A stretch of DNA of 6,360 nucleotides, from positions 1 through 6,360 of the forward strand of contig SKVE01000392.1 in the NCBI GenBank assembly GCA_007129635.1. The letters run 5' to 3'. Below the pieces are notes generated by a model that was not told the DNA's origin, did no database searches, and worked only from the letters and a program-made list of their open reading frames with translations. Within the stretch, counting starts at the first letter, position 1. Every line of letters begins with the position of its first letter. Shown in pieces: positions 6,341 through 6,360 of this stretch. The DNA is from Planctomycetaceae bacterium. Lineage in GTDB: Bacteria; Planctomycetota; Planctomycetia; Pirellulales; Pirellulaceae. A program made the position numbers and the translations under genes.

Positions 6341-6360
6341 GCGGATTTCATCACAACTGC

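Overview
The window reads as chromosomal DNA of a planctomycete (phylum Planctomycetota, probably a Pirellulales-like lineage). This rests on gene content: a PSCyt1-DUF1549-DUF1553 cytochrome-like giant protein directly followed by a Tat-exported DUF1501 protein. That pair is greatly expanded in planctomycete genomes and uncommon elsewhere. Most of the window is GC-rich; a short stretch at the right-hand end is clearly AT-rich.

Layout. (1) From the left edge to 3343, + strand: a secreted protein of at least 1104 residues with two CxxCH haem-binding motifs. Its reading frame is open through the window's left edge, so its true start probably lies outside. (2) 3364-4788, + strand: a 474-residue DUF1501 protein (alkaline phosphatase/sulfatase-like superfamily) with a twin-arginine signal. 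It lies 20 bases after gene 1, behind its own Shine-Dalgarno, so the two are almost certainly one operon. (3) 4789-5020: a 232-base intergenic gap with a small perfect palindrome, a short direct repeat and a good ribosome binding site at its end. (4) 5021-5635, + strand: a 204-residue exported CIA30-domain protein. (5) 5632-6306, - strand: decayed mobile-element DNA. It holds the N-terminal fifth or so of an IS1634-type transposase and, directly behind its stop codon and in the same frame, a 42-codon fragment that resembles a piece of DUF4058. The region just upstream of the transposase start is AT-rich and may hold an old element end. (6) 6307-6360: a 7-bp inverted repeat and nothing else that I recognise.

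How the genes fit together: genes 1 and 2 are predicted to act outside the cytoplasm, one probably Sec-exported and haem-bearing, the other Tat-exported with a metallohydrolase-type fold. Their biochemical role is not established. The large central insert of gene 1 includes a beta-rich part that could bind a ligand such as a glycan; that is inference. The CIA30 protein is a separate unit whose link to the pair is only proximity. I see no CRISPR array, tRNA, rRNA, toxin-antitoxin pair or defence system. Overall this is a fairly ordinary planctomycete locus with a mobile-element graveyard at one end.
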